Source of the DNA: DASSQJ01 sp963773655
GTDB taxonomy: Bacteria > Actinomycetota > Actinomycetes > Actinomycetales > Dermatophilaceae
Assembly: GCA_963773655.1 (NCBI GenBank)
Contig: CAVZBX010000001.1
Span: 1,426,001 to 1,490,000, forward strand
Direction of reading: 5' to 3'
Length of the DNA stretch: 64,000 bases
Positions within the stretch are counted from its first letter, which is position 1; every line of letters begins with the position of its first letter. Under the pieces are notes generated by a model, which was given only the letters and a program-made list of their open reading frames with translations, was not told the origin of the DNA and ran no database searches. This document shows, in pieces, positions 26,933 through 36,746 of the stretch. A program made the translations under genes and the position numbers.

Positions 26933-26938
26933 AATACT
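26933..26938 (+). promoter_or_regulatory. possible -10 box of kdd
   Basis: AATACT in the only AT-rich part of the kamA-kdd gap, 31 nt before the GTG. It would leave a short leader carrying the AAGGAG ribosome site at 26959-26964. Confidence 0.3.
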
Positions 26939-26969
26939 GCGGCCGCGTGTCGCCAGCCAAGGAGATCTT

Positions 26970-28027
26970 GTGCGTTCCACCCCGTCCTCACCCCTCGGCC
27001 TGCACCGTGTCGTGGACCCGGCGGGGAGGACGCTGCCCCAGGCCGCGGCGGTGCTCGACGCCGACCCCGAGATCTGGGCGGACGAGGTGCTGGTCGACGT
27101 CGACACGCTCAACCTCGACGCCGCCTCCTTCCGCCAGCTGAGCGAGAAGCACGCGGGCGACGGCGACGCGGTTCGCGCCGAGGTGCTCGAGATCGTCGTC
27201 CGCCCGCGGCAAGATGCAGAACCCCGTCACCGGGTCCGGCGGGATGCTCGTCGGCACCGTCGCGCGAGGTGGGTCCGGACTCGACGCTCGGGCTGCGGGT
27301 GGGTGACCGGGTCGCCACCCTCGTCTCGCTGTCGCTGACGCCGCTGCGGCTCACCGACGGGCTGGAGCGCTGGGACGGCCGCTCGGAGCGGGTGCCCGCG
27401 CAGGGGACCGCGGTGCTGTTCGGTCGATCGATCGCGGCCCGACTGCCCGACGACCTCGATCCGGCCCTGGCGCTCATGGTGATGGACGTGTGCGGTGCCC
27501 CGGCGCTCGTCGAGCGCGTCGTGCGCGAGCACGTCGAGCGGCGGGGCGGTGCGCCGGTGGTGGCGGTGCTCGGGGGAGCGGGCAAGTCCGGGTCGCTGTC
27601 GCTCGCGGCCGCGCGGGCCGCCGGGGCGGGACGGCGCATCGGCGTCGTCCCCACCGAGGCGGAGGCCGCCCTCCTGCGGCCCACCGGCCTGGCCGACGAG
27701 GTCGTCGTCGCCGACGCCCGCTCGCCGCTCGGGCTCTCCTCGGCCGTCGAGGCCGCCGGTGGCCCGGCCGACGTCACCGTCGTGTGCGTCGACGTGCCCG
27801 GCTGCGAGCAGCCCGCCATCCTCGCCACCGCGCCGGGCGGCACGATCATCTACTTCTCGATGGCCACGAGCTTCGCCGCCGCGGCCCTGGGGGCCGAGGG
27901 GCTGGCCGCCGACGTCCGGATGCTCGTCGGCAACGGGTACGTCCCGGGGCACGCCGACCTCGCCCTCGGCCTGGTGCGGGGCGACGACGCGCTCCGAGGG
28001 CTCTTCGAGGCGCGGCTCGGCCACTGA
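26970..28027 (+). CDS. kdd: L-erythro-3,5-diaminohexanoate dehydrogenase Kdd (two frameshifts)
   Basis: NAD-dependent oxidative deamination of 3,5-diaminohexanoate, the third step of lysine fermentation. Reconstructed, the about 350-residue chain reads VLEIVSARGKMQNPVTGSGG and MLVGTVAEVGPDSTLGLRVGDRVATLVSLSLTPL in parts, the hallmark of this family. A Rossmann segment VVAVLGGAGKSGSLSLAAARAAGA follows, then the end GNGYVPGHADLALGLVR. The two extra bases lie near 27198 and 27265 (gtcgcgcgag for gtcgccgag). The GTG at 26970 is fixed by an AAGGAG ribosome site 5 bases upstream. Confidence 0.85.
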
Positions 28028-28054
28028 GCCGGTCAGCCGGCGCCCGGAGGGACC

Positions 28055-29981
28055 TCAGCCGTCCGCCTGTTCTGCTCCACCGTCCTGCTCCTCGGCCACA
28101 CGCTCGTCCTCGATCCGGATGACGTGCAGGACCGCGTTGATGAGGGCGAGGTGGGTGAACGCCTGGGGGAAGTTGCCCAGGTGCTGGCCACTGTGCGGGT
28201 CGATCTCCTCCGCGTACAGCTCGAGCGGCCCGGCGCAGCGAGAGCAGCTTGGCGCACAGAGCCCGGGCCCTCTCGAACTCGCCGATCTCGCACAGCGCCG
28301 AGACCAGCCAGAAGGAGCAGATGGTGAAGGTGCCCTCCTCGCCGCTGAAGCCGTCGTCGGTCTCCTCGACCCGGTAGCGCAGCACGAGCCCGTCGACGGA
28401 GAGCTCGTCGCGGATCGCCAGCACCGTCGCCCGGATCCGCGGGTCGTCCGGCGGGCAGGAAGCGGACGAGGGGTGCGAGCAGGAGCGACGCGTCCAGGGC
28501 CGTGCTGCCGTAGGACTGCACGAGGACGCCGCGCTCGTCGACGCCGTGCTCGAGGACGTCCTCCTTGATCTCCTGCGGCTGCGCGCTCCCACTCGGCCGC
28601 CTTGTCGTCCTCGCCCGTCATCCGCGCCAGCCGCGCCCCCCGGTCCAGGGCCACCCAGCACATGATCTTCGAGGACGTGAAGTGCCTAGCTCGCCACGCA
28701 CCTCCCAGATCCCCGCATCGGGCTCGCGCCAGTGCTCGAGCGCCTGACGCACCTGGATGTCGAGGATCGGCCAGATCCGGTTGTCCAGGTGGTCGGCGGC
28801 CCTGCGAGTGCAGGTAGACGGAGTCGAGCAGGGCGCCCCAGACGTCGTGCTGGCGCTGGGCGTAGGCGGCGTTGCCGGTCCGCACCGGGCGGGAGCCGCA
28901 GGTACCCCGGTAGGTGCTCGAGCTCCTCCTCCTGCAGCTCGCCTCCGCCGCCGATGCCGTACATGATCTGCAGGTCGGGGTCACGCTCGGCGATGTCGGC
29001 GATGAAGGAGAAGAAGTCCACCGCCTCCCAGTCGAAGCCCAGCGAGTACATCGCCCAGAGCGCGAAGGTGGAGTCGCGGATCCAGTGAACCGGTAGTCGT
29101 AGTTGCGGTCGCCGCCGGGGGTCTCGGGGAACGAGGTGCTGCCGCGCGGCGACGACGGCGCCGGTCGGGGCGTAGGTGAGTCCCTTGAGGGTCAGCGCGC
29201 TGCGTTGGAGGTAGCTGCGCCAGGGGTGGTCGGGGAAGCGTCCGCGGCCCAGCCAGTGCTGCCAGTGGTGCGCGGTCCACACCTGCTTGGCCCGGGCCTG
29301 CTCGAAGGTCTCCGGTGGCGGTGGCACCACCCCAGGAGAGCGCGACGAACGGGTGTCGCCCTCCTTGAGCAGCGTGCGGCTGCTCGGCCTGACCCCCCTC
29401 GAAGCCGACCCTCAGGTCGGTCGTCAGGGTCAGCCGCGAGCTCGGCGTCGTCGCTGCTCGCCTCGGCGTGGTGGTAGCCGTCGCCGAGGTAGCGCCAGGA
29501 GACGGGAAGCGCCCGTAGTCGAGCACCGGCTCACAGTCCATGACGGTCTGGACCTCGCCGCGAGACGCAGCGCAGGGTCCGCAGCAGCACGTGCTCGGCC
29601 TGGTAGTCGTGGGGTCCGGGCGTAGGTGCGGGAGCGGTCGTCCTCGTGGTGCCAGGGGCCGACGAGCAGCGCGTCGCGGACGATCATCCAGCCGGTGGCG
29701 GTGCCCCAGCTCGTCTCCAGGACCATGGTGCCCGGCAGGTAGCGCCGGTCACCGGGCACGCTGACGTCGAGCGGGGCGATCCGGAACCGGCCGGCACGCC
29801 GGCCGAGGATGGCAGCCGAAGACGCTCGGGGAGTCGAAGCGGGGCACGCACATCCAGTCGACCGAGCCACCGGGCGAGACCAGGCCGAGACCTCGCCGTC
29901 GCTGAGGAACCCGTGGTCACCGAGGGGGACGGCGGACCCGGGACGGGCGACGGGCGGGAGCGGCTGGTCCTCGGACACCAT
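28055..29981 (-). CDS. glycoside hydrolase family 15 (glucoamylase/trehalase-like), many frameshifts
   Basis: Pieces in all three minus-strand frames assemble into one GH15 protein of about 630 residues. It starts VARPGSAVPLGDHGFLSDGE, then VDWMCVPRFDSPSVFAAILG, TMVLETSWGTATGWMIVRD, WRSYLQRSALTLKGLTYAPT, WIRDSTFALWAMYSLGFDWE (first catalytic-acid region), FFSFIADIAERDPDLQIMYG, SSKIMCWVALDRGARLA, EGTFTICSFWLVSALCEIGE (second Glu region) and HLGNFPQAFTHLALINAV. Members release glucose from glucans or cleave trehalose in the cytosol. At least fifteen single-base insertions or losses break it, with no stop codons in the reconstructed chain, so sequence error is likelier than decay. Start ATG at 29981. 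Confidence 0.8.
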
Positions 29982-30096
29982 CGACTCAGCATCATCGCCG
30001 CCCGGTGGCGTCGCAACCCGGTCGGCTGTCCTCCTCGGCGCCATCCCCCCCGTGCTCACCCGGGTCGCTCGGCCGTGGTGTTCGGCCTCGGCGTCG

Positions 30097-30507
30097 TCAC
30101 CGTCGCGGGAGCTCAGCGCACGGGCGCGGCGACAGGACCGGCAGCTCGACGAACTCGTCGACCCCGAGGCGGGGGAGGACGAACCGGGCGGGGCGGGCAC
30201 CCGGGCCATCCCCACCGCCGTCGGCACGGCGTGCGGCGGGCCGAGGGTCAGCACCTCGCCGCGCAGCCGCATCCGGGCCCCACCGGCGGCCCGGACGTTG
30301 CGCAGCCAGTCCGTGCGCGGGCCGTAGGTGAGGGCAACGGTCACCATGTCGCCGTCGCGGAAGGCGTTGAGCGGGGTGCGGTAGGTGCGCCCCGTGCGCC
30401 GCCCGACGTGCTCGAGCTCGGCGAAGCTGCCCGTGGCCCACCAGGTGCCGGGTGACGCGGTTGGTCACCACCTTGTTGAACCGGGCCACGGCGACGGGGA
30501 TGGGCAC
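30097..30507 (-). CDS. nitroreductase-family deazaflavin (F420)-dependent oxidoreductase, two frameshifts
   Basis: About 137 residues of the split-barrel Ddn/F420 family. VPIPVAVARFNKVVTNRVTR is followed by GSFAELEHVGRRTGRTYRTP, AFRDGDMVTVALTYGPRTDW with LRNVRAAGG, then PRFVLPRLGVDEFVELPVL. The central GRRTGRxYRTPL and YGxxxDWLRNVRA motifs bind deazaflavin or FMN. One extra G (near 30449) and one lost C (near 30188) break it. The GTG at 30507 has TACGGT 6 nt upstream. Substrate unknown. Confidence 0.75.
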   Translation of the reverse strand: MPIPVAVARFNKVVTNRVTRHLVGHGQLRRARARRAAHGAHLPHPAQRLPRRRHGDRCPHLRPAHGLAAQRPGRRWGPDAAARRGADPRPAARRADGGGDGPGARPARFVLPRLGVDEFVELPVLSPRPCAELPRR

Positions 30508-30513
30508 CTTCCC

Positions 30514-30519
30514 ACCGTA
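30514..30519 (-). promoter_or_regulatory. -10 box of the F420-type oxidoreductase gene
   Basis: TACGGT on the minus strand, 6 nt before the GTG at 30507. Confidence 0.4.
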
Positions 30520-30593
30520 GACGGCGCGGACGCGCAGGTGAACGCTGCGGTGCGCACCTTGCCGCGCGGCGCGGATCGGGGTTGGCTGGCGCC

Positions 30594-33009
30594 ATGGCCA
30601 CACCCGAGACCACGCCGTACGCCCCCGACGACCTCGAGCTCGACCTGCGGTGGTGGGCCGCCGCCAACTACCTCACCGTCGGGCAGATCTACCTGCGCGA
30701 CAACGCGCTGCTGCGGGAGCCCCTCAGCCTGGACCACGTCAAGCCCCGGCTGCTCGGGCACTGGGGCACCAGCCCCGGCCTGTCGGCTGTCTACGCGCTG
30801 CTCAACCGGCTGATCCGGCGAGACCGGCACCGACTGCCTCTACGTCACCGGGCCCGGGCCACGGGGGCCCGGCGCTGGTCGGCGCCGCGTGGCTCGAGGG
30901 CACCTACAGCGAGGTCTACCCGCACGTCGGCGACGACGCCGAGGGCCTCGGGACCCTCTTCCGCCAGTTCTCCTCGCCCGGCGGCGTGCCGAGCCACGTC
31001 AGCGTCCAGACGCCGGGCAGCATCCACGAGGGCGGCGAGCTCGGCTACGCCCTCGTCCACGCCGCCGGCGCCGCCTTCGACCACCCCGACCTGCTCGTCG
31101 CGTGCGTCGTCGGCGACGGCGAGGCCGAGACCGGGCCCGCTGTCGGCGTCGTGGCGGCTGCCGAACTTCCTCAACCCGCGCCGGGACGGCGCCGTGCTGC
31201 CGATCCTCCACCTCAACGGCTACAAGATCGCCGGGCCCACCGTGCTGGGCCGCACCAGCGACGACGACGTCGAGGCCTACCTCGCCAGCCAGGGCTGGGA
31301 CCCGGTGACCGTCGCCGGCGACGACCCGCGCGAGGTGTTCCCGGCCCTCCTCGCGGCCCTCGCGCGACGCCCACGCCCGCATCCGCGAGCTCCAGGCGAG
31401 GCGCGCGCGGGCGGACGGGCCGAGCGAGCCGGTCCGCCACCCGTGGCCGGCGGTCGTCCTGCGCACCCCGAAGGGCTGGACCGGGCCGGACGTCGTCGAC
31501 GGGCGTCCAGGTGGAGGGCACCAACCTCAGCCACCAGGTGCCGCTCTCCGGCCTGGCCGACAACCCCGAGCACCTGCGGATGCTCGAGGAGTGGATGCGC
31601 TCCTACCACCCCGAGGAGCTCTTCGACGGCGACGGCCGGCTCGTGCCCGAGCTGCGCGCCCTCGCGCCCGAGGGTGACAAGCGGATGTCGGCGACGCCCT
31701 ACGCCAACGGCGGCCGGTCCTGCGCCGGGACCTGCCGATGCCGGACCTGGCCGCGCTACGAGGTCGACGTCCCCCGGCCCGGGGTCGAGCTCGTCGAGCA
31801 ACACCGAGCCGCGCGGACGGCTGATGCGCGACCTCTACGCCGCGACCGCCACGCCCGACGGGGGCGGCACCTTCCGCCTGTTCTGCCCGGACGAGACGGC
31901 CTCCAACCGGCTCCAGGCGGTGTTCGAGGTGACCGACCGCTGCTTCATGGGTCCGCTCGGCCGCACCGACCGAGCACCTCGGCCCGGACGGGCGGGTCAT
32001 GGAGGTGCCTCTGCGAGCACCTGTGCCAGGGCTGGCTCGAGGGCTACCTCCTCACCGGGCGGCACGGGCTGTTCGCCACCTACGAGGCGTTCGCCATGGT
32101 GTCGGCCTCGATGGCGGTGCAGCACACCAAGTGGCTCCAGCACGCGCAGACGCTGCCGTGGCGGGCTCCGGTGTCGTCGCTCAACATCCTGCTCACCTCC
32201 ACGTGCTGGCGGAACGACCACAACGGCTTCTCCCACCAGGGACCGGGCCTGATCGACAGCCTGCTGCCGCTCGCGCCCGGGGTGGTGCGGGTGTGGCTGC
32301 CGCCGGACGCCAACACGACGCTGTCGATCACCGACCACTGCCTGCGCAGCCCGACCACGTCAACCTCATCGTCGTCGACAAGCAGCAGCACCTGCAGTAC
32401 CTCACCCTCGAGGAGGCGCACCGGCACTGCGCCCAGGGCGCCGGGGTCTGGGAGTGGGCGAGCACCGTGCCCGACGGGGGAGAGCCCGGACATCGTGCTG
32501 GCCTGCGCCGGGGACGTGCCCACCCAGGAGGCCCTGGCCGCCGCCGAGCTGCTGCACGAGCACGTGCCCGGACCTGCGGGTCCGCTTCGTCAACGTCGTC
32601 GACCTCATGGCGCTGCTCCCGGAGAACGACCACCCGCACGGGTACACCGACAGCCAGTTCGACGACCTCTTCACCGCCGACAAGCACGTCGTCTTCGCCT
32701 TCCACGGCTACCCGCGGGCGGTGCACCAGCTCGTCCACGGCCGCTCCAACCCCGGCCGCTTCCACGTCCGCGGCTTCAGCCGAGCAGGGCACGACGACGA
32801 CGCCGTTCGACATGGTGGTGCTCAACCGGATGAGCCGCTTCCACCTCGCCAAGGAGGTGCTCCGGCGCTCCACCGCACGACCAGCCGGGTGGAAGTTCCT
32901 CACCGAGCTCTGCGACGAGCGGCTCGCCGAGCACCACGACTACATCCGCGAGCACCTCGAGGACATGCCGGACGTGCGGGACTGGACGTGGGGAGGACTG
33001 GACGCGTGA
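30594..33009 (+). CDS. xfp: xylulose-5-phosphate/fructose-6-phosphate phosphoketolase, many frameshifts
   Basis: Thiamine-diphosphate enzyme splitting xylulose 5-P or fructose 6-P to acetyl-phosphate. Pieces from three frames join into about 800 residues: LELDLRWWAAANYLTVGQIY, TGPGHGGPALVGAAWLEGTY, GSIHEGGELGYALVHAAGAA, VVGDGEAETGPLSASW (ThDP GDGEAE), NGYKIAGPTVLGR, TPKGWTGP, FRLFCPDETASNRLQAVFEV, CEHLCQGWLEGYLLTGRHGL and STCWRNDHNGFSHQGPG. About 14 indels occur, e.g. near 30810, 30861, 31139, 31365, 31503, 31750, 31797, 32352 and 32782. The net shift agrees with the observed start and stop frames. The TGA overlaps the pta start (GTGA), forming an xfp-pta-ackA operon. Start ATG at 30594. Confidence 0.88.
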
Positions 33010-35063
33010 GGGGCGTCTACCTCGCCGGCACCGAGGCGCGGTCGGGGAAGTCGGCGGTGGCCGTCGGCCTCGCGCACCACCTGGCGAGGAGGCACCGCCG
33101 GGTGGGGGTCTTCCGGCCGGTCGTCGGTGCCCCGGACGACGAGCTGCTCCGCGTCCTCCAGCGCGAGGCCGGCGCCGACGGCGACACCGCGCCGTCGTGG
33201 GGCGTCACGCTCACCCGGCTCCACGAGGACCTCGACGGCTCGCTCGGGACCGTCGTCGACCGCTACCACGCCCTGGCGCAGGACCACGACGTCGTCCTCG
33301 TCGTCGGCTCCGACTTCACCGGCGTGCCGGCGCCGACCGAGTTCTCGACGAACGCCACCGTCGCGGCGAACCTCGGCACGCCGCTCGTGCTCGTGGCGCC
33401 GGCCCGCGACCGCGCGGCGCGCGACGTCGCCTCGGGCGTGTCGGGCGCCGCGGCCGCGGCCGCCCAGGCCCACGCCCGGGTCGGGGGAGTCGTCGTCAAC
33501 CAGGTGCCCGGTGGCGCGCTCGTGCACTACGCCGAGGCGGTCCGCCGCCGGGTCACGACCGTGCCGGTCTGGGCGCTGCCCGAGAACCCCGTGCTGCGGG
33601 CGCCCACCGTCGCCGACCTCGTCACGGCGTGCGGGGGCGAGCTCGTGCACGGCGACCCCGACCTGCTCGACCGCGAGGCGCTCGGCCTCGTCGTCGCGGC
33701 GATGTCGATGCCGCACGTCATCGACCGGCTCACCGACGACGCGGTCGTCATCGTGCCCGGGGACCGCGAGGACGTCGTGCTCGGTGTGCTCCTCGCCCAC
33801 CAGTCGCGGACCCTGCCCACGCTCTCGGGGATGGTGCTCAACGGCGGCTTCGCGCTGTCGCCACAGGTCGACCGGCTGGTCGCGGGGCTGGACGTGCGGC
33901 TCCCGATGATCGCGGCCGAGGGGTCGACGATGGACGTCGCGTCGATGCTCATGCGCGTCGAGGGCCGGATCACGACCGACTCCGAGCGCAAGATCCGGGC
34001 GGCCGTGGCGCTCGTCGAGGACGCCGACGACCTCACCGCGCTCGCCGGCGAGGACGCGCTGGCGGCCGAGGGGGTGGTGACGCCGCTGATGTTCGAGCAC
34101 CGGCTGGTCGAGCAGGCTCGGGCGGCGCGCTCTCACATCGTGCTCCCGGAGGGCGAGGAGGACCGCATCCTGCGAGCCGCCGCCGAGGTGCTCGCGCGCG
34201 GCATGGCCCGGCTGACGCTGCTCGGCGACGAGGCGCGGGTGCGCGACCGTGCCCGCCACCTGGGGGTCGACGTCTCGGACGCCGCGGTCGTGGATCCCGC
34301 CACCAGCCCGTGGCGGGAGCGGTTCGCCACCGAGTACGCCGCGCTGCGGGGCCACAAGGGCGTGACCTTCGAGCAGGCGTACGACCGGGTCGTCGACCCG
34401 TCCTACTTCGGCACGATGATGGTGCACGACGGGCTCGCCGACGGGATGGTCTCGGGCTGCGTCACGACGACCGCGCACACCATCCGCCCGGCGCTCGAGG
34501 TGGTCCGCACCGAGCCCGGCACGTCCGTGGTCTCCAGCGTCTTCCTCATGTGCCTGGCCGACCGGGTGCTCGTCTACGGCGACTGCGCCGTCAACCCCGA
34601 CCCCACGGCCGAGCAGCTCGCCGACATTGCGGTGTCCTCGGCGCGGACCGCCGCCAGGTTCGGGATCGAGCCCCGGGTGGCGATGCTGTCGTACTCGACA
34701 GGGGAGTCGGGCACCGGGGCCGACGTCGAGAAGGTCCGCGCGGCCACCGAACGGGTCCGGCGCACGGCGCCGGACCTGCTCGTCGAGGGGCCGGTCCAGT
34801 ACGACGCCGCCGTCGACCCGGCGGTGGCCGCCACCAAGCTGAGCGGGAGCCCGGTGGCGGGCCGGGCCACGGTCCTGGTCTTCCCCGACCTCAACACCGG
34901 CAACAACACGTACAAGGCGGTGCAGCGCAGCGCGTCGGCGGTGGCGATCGGGCCGGTGCTCCAGGGGCTGAACAAGCCGGTCAACGACCTCTCCCGAGGG
35001 GCCCTCGTCCGCGACATCATCAACACCGTGGCGATCACCGCGATCCAGGCCGGTGCCCGGTGA
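33006..35063 (+). CDS. pta: phosphate acetyltransferase, long form
   Basis: 685 residues. An N-terminal P-loop domain of BioD type (AGTEARSGKSAVAVGLAHHL), a DRTGG domain (about 210-330; DDAVVIVPGDREDVVLGVL) and a C-terminal PTA_PTB catalytic domain (SHIVLPEGEEDRILRAA, SYFGTMMVHDGLADGMVSG, DCAVNPDPTAEQLADIA, FPDLNTGNNTYKAVQRS). It interconverts acetyl-phosphate and acetyl-CoA. GTG start overlaps xfp; TGA overlaps ackA. The frame is clean, unlike the gene before it. Confidence 0.95.
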   Translation: MRGVYLAGTEARSGKSAVAVGLAHHLARRHRRVGVFRPVVGAPDDELLRVLQREAGADGDTAPSWGVTLTRLHEDLDGSLGTVVDRYHALAQDHDVVLVVGSDFTGVPAPTEFSTNATVAANLGTPLVLVAPARDRAARDVASGVSGAAAAAAQAHARVGGVVVNQVPGGALVHYAEAVRRRVTTVPVWALPENPVLRAPTVADLVTACGGELVHGDPDLLDREALGLVVAAMSMPHVIDRLTDDAVVIVPGDREDVVLGVLLAHQSRTLPTLSGMVLNGGFALSPQVDRLVAGLDVRLPMIAAEGSTMDVASMLMRVEGRITTDSERKIRAAVALVEDADDLTALAGEDALAAEGVVTPLMFEHRLVEQARAARSHIVLPEGEEDRILRAAAEVLARGMARLTLLGDEARVRDRARHLGVDVSDAAVVDPATSPWRERFATEYAALRGHKGVTFEQAYDRVVDPSYFGTMMVHDGLADGMVSGCVTTTAHTIRPALEVVRTEPGTSVVSSVFLMCLADRVLVYGDCAVNPDPTAEQLADIAVSSARTAARFGIEPRVAMLSYSTGESGTGADVEKVRAATERVRRTAPDLLVEGPVQYDAAVDPAVAATKLSGSPVAGRATVLVFPDLNTGNNTYKAVQRSASAVAIGPVLQGLNKPVNDLSRGALVRDIINTVAITAIQAGAR

Positions 35064-36250
35064 GCGGCGCACGCGTGCTCGTCGTCAACGCGGGCTCGTC
35101 GTCGCTGAAGTACCGGCTGCTCGACGCCGGCTCGGGGGAGACGGTGGCGAGCGGGCTGGTCTCCGAGATCGGGGGCACCTCGCACTGGCGCCACGAGGGC
35201 GGCGAGGACCACGACGAGGACGTCGAGTGCGCCGACCACGCGGCGGCGTTCACCCTGGCCCGCGGCGCGCTCGAGGCCGCGGGCGGGCTGGGTGGGCTGG
35301 TCGGGGTGGGCCACCGGGTCGTGCACGGTGGGTCGCGCTTCACGGCCCCCGCCCGGGTCGACGCCGACGTGCTGGCCGCGCTCGACGAGCTGGCGCCGCT
35401 GGCGCCCCTGCACAACCCGGCCAACGCCGAGGGCATCCGGCGTGCGGTCGAGGCGTTCCCCGGGGTGCCCGGGGTCGCGGTCTTCGACACGGCGTTCCAC
35501 CGCACCGTCCCGCCCGCCGCCCACACCTACGCCGTGCCCAGGTCCTGGCGCGACGAGCACGAGGTGCGCCGCTTCGGCTTCCACGGCACCTCGTACGCCT
35601 ACGTCTCCCGCCGGACCGCACGACGGATGGGGCGGCCCGTCGAGGACCTGAGGATGGTCGTGCTCCACCTCGGCAACGGGGCCAGCGCCTGCGCCGTCGA
35701 CCGCGGGCGCAGCATCGACACCTCGATGGGCATGACGCCCACCGAGGGACTGGTCATGGGCACCCGGTCGGGCGACGTCGACCCGTCGCTGGGCGGGTAC
35801 CTGGCCCGGGTCGCCGGCCTCGACGCCGAGGAGTACGACCGGGCGCTCAACCGCGACAGCGGCCTGCTCGGGCTCTGCGGTGCATCGGACTTCCGCACCG
35901 TGCTCGACCGCGTGGCGGCCGGCGACCCCGACGCCCGGCTCGCCGTCGACACGACCGTGCACCGGATCGTCAGGTACGTCGGCGCGTACGCGGCGGTGCT
36001 CGGGCGGGTCGACGCCCTCGTCTTCACCGGCGGCATCGGCGAGCGGGCGGCTCCCCTGCGCACCGCCGTGCTGGAGCGCCTCGGGCTCCTCGGGGTGCGC
36101 CTCGACGGCGCCGCCAACGAAGGCGGCGACCCCGAGCGCCGCATCTCTGCCCCGGACAGCGCCGTCGAGGTGTGGGTGGTACCCACCGACGAGGAGCGCG
36201 AGATCGCCCGCGAGACGTTGGGCGTGCTCGGGGTCGAGCACGAGTGGTGA
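35060..36250 (+). CDS. ackA: acetate kinase
   Basis: 396 residues, ASKHA fold. It has VLVVNAGSSSLKYRLL, the catalytic region VFDTAFHRTVPPAAHTYAVP, FGFHGTSYAYVS, HLGNGASACAVDRGRSIDTS with MGMTPTEGLVMGTRSGDVDP, and FTGGIGERA. It makes ATP and acetate from acetyl-phosphate produced by Xfp or Pta. The GTG start overlaps the pta stop, so translation is coupled. Confidence 0.96.
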   Translation: MSGARVLVVNAGSSSLKYRLLDAGSGETVASGLVSEIGGTSHWRHEGGEDHDEDVECADHAAAFTLARGALEAAGGLGGLVGVGHRVVHGGSRFTAPARVDADVLAALDELAPLAPLHNPANAEGIRRAVEAFPGVPGVAVFDTAFHRTVPPAAHTYAVPRSWRDEHEVRRFGFHGTSYAYVSRRTARRMGRPVEDLRMVVLHLGNGASACAVDRGRSIDTSMGMTPTEGLVMGTRSGDVDPSLGGYLARVAGLDAEEYDRALNRDSGLLGLCGASDFRTVLDRVAAGDPDARLAVDTTVHRIVRYVGAYAAVLGRVDALVFTGGIGERAAPLRTAVLERLGLLGVRLDGAANEGGDPERRISAPDSAVEVWVVPTDEEREIARETLGVLGVEHEW

Positions 36251-36291
36251 ACGGCGGGCGCGACCGCGCCCGGCGACGACAGGAGGAACCG

Positions 36292-36660
36292 ATGATCACC
36301 GTGATCCCCGACATGCCCTCCGGCACGCTGGGCTTCGAGGCCACCGGGAGGGTCTCCCGCGACGACTACGCCGACGTCCTCGTCCCCGCCGTGGAGGCGG
36401 CCGCGGCCTCCGGGCCGGTGCGGATGCTCTACGTGCTCGGCGACGACTTCGAGTCGTACGCGCCCGGGGCGATGTGGTCGGACACCCGGCTGTGGGCCGG
36501 CAACCTCGGCGCGTGGGAGCGGATCGCCGTGGCGACCGACGTCGACTGGGTCGAGAACGCACTGCACGCCTTCGCCTGGCTGGTCCCCGGGAAGGTCCGG
36601 CTCTTCGACGACGACGAGGTGGACCAGGCCAAGGCCTGGCTCGCGGGCGACGACGCCTGA
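36292..36660 (+). CDS. SpoIIAA-like / STAS-fold protein
   Basis: 122 residues of the SpoIIAA-like family: MITVIPDMPSGTLGFEATGR, VSRDDYADVLVPAVEAA, VRMLYVLGDDFESYAPGAMWSD and a C-terminal WLAGDDA. No conserved phosphorylatable Ser of anti-anti-sigma factors is evident. Family members are often beside stress or transport genes; the function is unknown. A near-perfect ribosome site AGGAGGAA lies 9 bases before the ATG. It follows ackA by 41 bases and precedes a strong palindrome, so it may be the last gene of the operon. Confidence 0.8.
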   Translation: MITVIPDMPSGTLGFEATGRVSRDDYADVLVPAVEAAAASGPVRMLYVLGDDFESYAPGAMWSDTRLWAGNLGAWERIAVATDVDWVENALHAFAWLVPGKVRLFDDDEVDQAKAWLAGDDA

Positions 36661-36673
36661 CCGCGGGAGGTCA

Positions 36674-36699
36674 CGGATGGCCGTCCGGACGGCCATCCG
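36674..36699. terminator. 26-bp perfect palindrome after the xfp-pta-ackA operon
   Basis: Symmetric about 36686/36687, with half-site CGGATGGCCGTCC. It lies 14 bases after the last stop and upstream of the next promoter. Most likely a hairpin terminator; without loop bases it could also be an operator for the downstream gene. Confidence 0.5.
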
Positions 36700-36733
36700 C
36701 GCATCCGCAGCCACGAGGGACCGGGGCCGCTCC

Positions 36734-36739
36734 TAGAGT
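36734..36739 (+). promoter_or_regulatory. -10 box of the amidohydrolase gene
   Basis: TAGAGT, 7 nt before the ATG at 36747. Confidence 0.45.
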
Positions 36740-36746
36740 GACCGCC

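Noticed and set aside
32475..32482. GGGGGAG at 32475 as a further polarity motif
   Set aside because: The xfp frame needs one G fewer here, so the fifth G is probably an error. It was left out of the count.
28055..33009. Reading gh15, the F420 oxidoreductase and xfp as true pseudogenes or programmed frameshifts
   Set aside because: Shifts of both signs are too many and too regular, reconstructed proteins lack stops, and neighbours of the same pathway (pta, ackA) are intact. Consensus error is simpler.
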